The notes under the pieces: generated by a model
Told to the model about the DNA's origin: nothing
The model's database searches: none
Seen by the model: only the letters and a program-made list of their open reading frames with translations
Position numbers and translations under genes: made by a program
In this document: one piece after another, positions 5,467 through 8,023 of the stretch
How the letters are laid out: the number at the start of each line of letters is the position of its first letter
How positions within the stretch are numbered: the first letter of the stretch is position 1
From: Hyphomicrobiales bacterium
GTDB lineage: Bacteria > Pseudomonadota > Alphaproteobacteria > Rhizobiales > Beijerinckiaceae
DNA length: 8,023 nucleotides
Assembly (NCBI GenBank): GCA_028865375.1
Contig: JAGWKJ010000104.1
Location: forward strand, 1-8,023
Direction: 5' to 3'

Positions 5467-7041
5467 ATGACCGCTCCCGCCCACGACAAGCTGCTGATCG
5501 TCGATTTCGGCTCGCAGGTGACCCAGCTGATCGCGCGTCGCGTGCGCGAGGCCGGCGTCTATTGCGAGATCGCGCCGTTCCAGTCGGCCGCCCGCGCCTT
5601 CGGCGACATGAAGCCCAAGGCCGTCGTCCTGTCGGGCGGGCCGGCTTCGGTGCTCGACGCGGGATCGCCCCGCGCGCCCGACGCGATCTTCGCCTCCGGC
5701 GTGCCGATCCTGGCGATCTGCTACGGCCAGCAGACGATGGCGACCCAGCTCGGCGGCACGGTGGAGGGCGGCCACGCGCGGGAATTCGGCCGCGCGGCGC
5801 TCGACGTGCGCGAACGTTGCGCGCTGTTCGATGGGCTATGGAAGCCCGGCGACCGGCCCGACGTGTGGATGAGCCACGGAGACCGGGTGGCAAGGCTGCC
5901 GCCGGGCTTCCGCGTCGTGGCGACCTCGCAGAACGCGCCCTTCGCCGTGATCGCCGACGAGGCGAAGCGCCGCTACGGCACGATGTTCCACCCGGAGGTG
6001 GTGCACACGCCCGACGGCGCCGCGCTGATCGCCAACTTCGTCCACAAGGTCGCCGGCCTGAAGAGCGACTGGACGATGGCCGCCTTCCGCGAGGAGGCCA
6101 AGGCGCGCATCCGCGAGCGGGTCGGCCGGGGCCGCGTGATCTGCGGGCTGTCGGGGGGCGTCGACAGCGCGGTCGCCGCGGTGCTGATCCACGAGGCGAT
6201 CGGCGAGCGCCTGACCTGCATCTTCGTCGACCACGGCCTGATGCGCGAGGGCGAGGGCGCGGAGGTCGTGCGGCTGTTCCGCGACCATTACAACATTCCG
6301 TTGGTGGCGCTCGACGCCTCGGAGCGATTCTTGGCCGCGCTCGAGGGCGTCGAGGAACCCGAGGCCAAGCGCAAGATCATCGGTCGCCTGTTCGTGGAAG
6401 CGTTCGACGCCCAAGCGCGCGCCATCGCCGCCGACGGCCGCGGGCCGGTAGGGTTCCTCGCGCAAGGCACGCTCTACCCGGACGTGATCGAGAGCGCGTC
6501 GTTCTCGGGCGGACCTTCGGTGACGATCAAGTCGCACCACAACGTCGGCGGGCTGCCCGAGCGCATGGACTTGAAGCTGGTCGAGCCCTTGCGCGAATTG
6601 TTCAAGGACGAGGTGCGCAAGCTCGGCCGCGAACTCGGCCTGCCGCAGGCCTTCGTCGGCCGGCATCCGTTTCCCGGTCCCGGCCTCGCGATCCGGCTGC
6701 CGGGCGGCGTGACGGCGGAGAAGCTCGCGATCCTGCGCAAGGCGGACGCGATCTATCTCGACGAGATCCGCAAGGCCGGCCTCTACGACGCGATCTGGCA
6801 GGCCTTCGCGGTGCTGCTGCCCGTCAAGACGGTGGGCGTGATGGGCGACGGGCGCACCTACGACCACGTCTGCGCCTTGCGCGCCGTGACCTCGGTCGAC
6901 GGCATGACGGCGGATTTCTACCCGTTCGACATGGGTTTTTTGGGGCGCGCCGCGACCCGCATCATCAACGAGGTGCGCGGCATCAACCGCGTCGTCTACG
7001 ACATCACCTCAAAACCGCCCGGAACAATTGAATGGGAGTAA
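5467..7041 (+). CDS. guaA: GMP synthase (glutamine-hydrolysing)
   Basis: GuaA makes GMP from XMP, ATP and glutamine, the last step of guanine nucleotide synthesis, in the cytoplasm. At 524 residues it matches the usual length of about 525. The N-terminal class I glutamine amidotransferase domain has the nucleophile C85 (ILAICYGQQ) and the partners H175 and E177 (MFHPEVVHT). The ATP-pyrophosphatase domain has the P-loop SGGVDS (229-234), then LAQGTLYPDVIES and the GMP-synthase block VGGLPERMDLKLVEPLRELF. RHPFPGPGLAIRLPG follows, and the C-terminal dimerisation domain ends TSKPPGTIEWE. All key residues are present. I chose ATG 5467 because the protein then begins MTAPAHDKLLIVDFGSQ as expected; the open frame upstream to 5362 adds an unrelated arginine-rich stretch. 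The final 11 or so codons change to AT-richer usage (TCA AAA, ACA ATT GAA), unlike the rest of the gene. Confidence 0.97.
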   Translation: MTAPAHDKLLIVDFGSQVTQLIARRVREAGVYCEIAPFQSAARAFGDMKPKAVVLSGGPASVLDAGSPRAPDAIFASGVPILAICYGQQTMATQLGGTVEGGHAREFGRAALDVRERCALFDGLWKPGDRPDVWMSHGDRVARLPPGFRVVATSQNAPFAVIADEAKRRYGTMFHPEVVHTPDGAALIANFVHKVAGLKSDWTMAAFREEAKARIRERVGRGRVICGLSGGVDSAVAAVLIHEAIGERLTCIFVDHGLMREGEGAEVVRLFRDHYNIPLVALDASERFLAALEGVEEPEAKRKIIGRLFVEAFDAQARAIAADGRGPVGFLAQGTLYPDVIESASFSGGPSVTIKSHHNVGGLPERMDLKLVEPLRELFKDEVRKLGRELGLPQAFVGRHPFPGPGLAIRLPGGVTAEKLAILRKADAIYLDEIRKAGLYDAIWQAFAVLLPVKTVGVMGDGRTYDHVCALRAVTSVDGMTADFYPFDMGFLGRAATRIINEVRGINRVVYDITSKPPGTIEWE

Positions 7042-7044
7042 AAA

Positions 7045-7299
7045 ATGTCCTCTGAAATCTGGGAACCGGTCGGAGTCGTCGTAGAACGGGATCCGATATT
7101 CATCGGGGGGATAAACCTTTGGGAGCATAAATGGGGGTCGCTGCACGAGCCTCGCGTCACGTTGCCACATCCAAGCTACCCTTCGCAAAAGCACGAACTG
7201 AATATTTACGAGATAAAGAGCGGTGATACGCGTATAAAATTTGCCGCAGGAGAGCTTTCTAACGGAGTTTACGGTTTTTACAAACCTGCGGAAAACTAG
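7045..7299 (+). CDS. Uncharacterised 84-residue protein between guaA and guaB
   Basis: The ATG at 7045 lies three bases after the guaA stop. GGGAG (7034-7038), inside the last guaA codons, is a well-placed ribosome site, so translation is probably coupled to guaA. The protein is soluble, with no signal peptide, no membrane segment and no cysteine. It has a compact beta-rich pattern: GGINLWEHKWGSL (21-33), VTLPHPSYPSQKHELNIYEI (38-57) and IKFAAGELSNGVYGFYKP (64-81). The HPSYPSQ-H and FAAGELS-GV-GFY segments look like a conserved small-protein family that I cannot name; no function is proposed. The composition is much AT-richer than the DNA to the left: 7201-7260 has 24 G or C in 60. The minus strand also has an open frame across here (7009-7644), but it lacks any supporting signal. 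Confidence 0.68.
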   Translation: MSSEIWEPVGVVVERDPIFIGGINLWEHKWGSLHEPRVTLPHPSYPSQKHELNIYEIKSGDTRIKFAAGELSNGVYGFYKPAEN

Positions 7300-7363
7300 G
7301 GGCATTTCATGCATGCCAGACCGAAAAAATGATTGAAGCAAAATTAAAAAGGGGGAAATGAAC

Positions 7364-8023
<660 letters not shown>

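Noticed and set aside
5394..7031. Long plus-strand open frame overlapping guaA in another phase
   Set aside because: It is arginine-dominated translation with no domain; guaA in its own frame is certain.

Overview
The window is GC-rich, densely coded chromosomal DNA that fits an alphaproteobacterium, possibly of the Rhizobiales type. The evidence is the very high GC in codon third positions, the rsmI-yraN pair, the GuaA and GuaB sequence style, and an ECF sigma factor fused to a SnoaL-like domain. No sequence search was run, so the taxonomic call is inference. There are no rRNA or tRNA genes and no CRISPR array.

Layout from left to right. (1) Positions 1-454 hold the 3' end of rsmI overlapping a UPF0102/YraN gene. 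(2) Positions 455-775 have no intact gene. They hold a degenerate mini-element with terminal inverted repeats and a transposase fragment, then a candidate ECF-type promoter. (3) Positions 776-3584 form a compact four-gene unit: a short-chain dehydrogenase/reductase, an ECF sigma factor with a C-terminal SnoaL-like domain, a DUF899 thioredoxin-like protein and a small membrane protein. Two of its three junctions are stop/start overlaps. (4) Positions 3587-3824 hold a second copy of the mini-element in the same orientation, so the two copies bracket the four-gene unit. (5) A long-chain mannitol dehydrogenase-family gene lies on the minus strand (3870-5333), with a 21-bp tandem duplication across its stop codon. 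(6) guaA (5467-7041), an 84-residue uncharacterised gene (7045-7299) and the start of guaB (from 7364, cut by the window end) form a GMP-synthesis cluster.

How the genes work together. GuaB converts IMP to XMP and GuaA converts XMP to GMP, so the right end is a purine-nucleotide module. The four-gene unit looks like a small ECF regulon. Two 31-bp upstream regions, one before the dehydrogenase and one before the DUF899 gene, match at 22 of 31 positions. They share a CGTCT -10-like box and lie at exactly the same distance from their ATG codons. The simplest reading is that the sigma factor drives both promoters, including its own. No anti-sigma gene is recognisable nearby.

The features most worth a second look are the paired promoter motif, the mini-element copies flanking the operon, and a sharp drop in GC starting in the last codons of guaA. 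That drop could mark a recombination junction or an assembly join.
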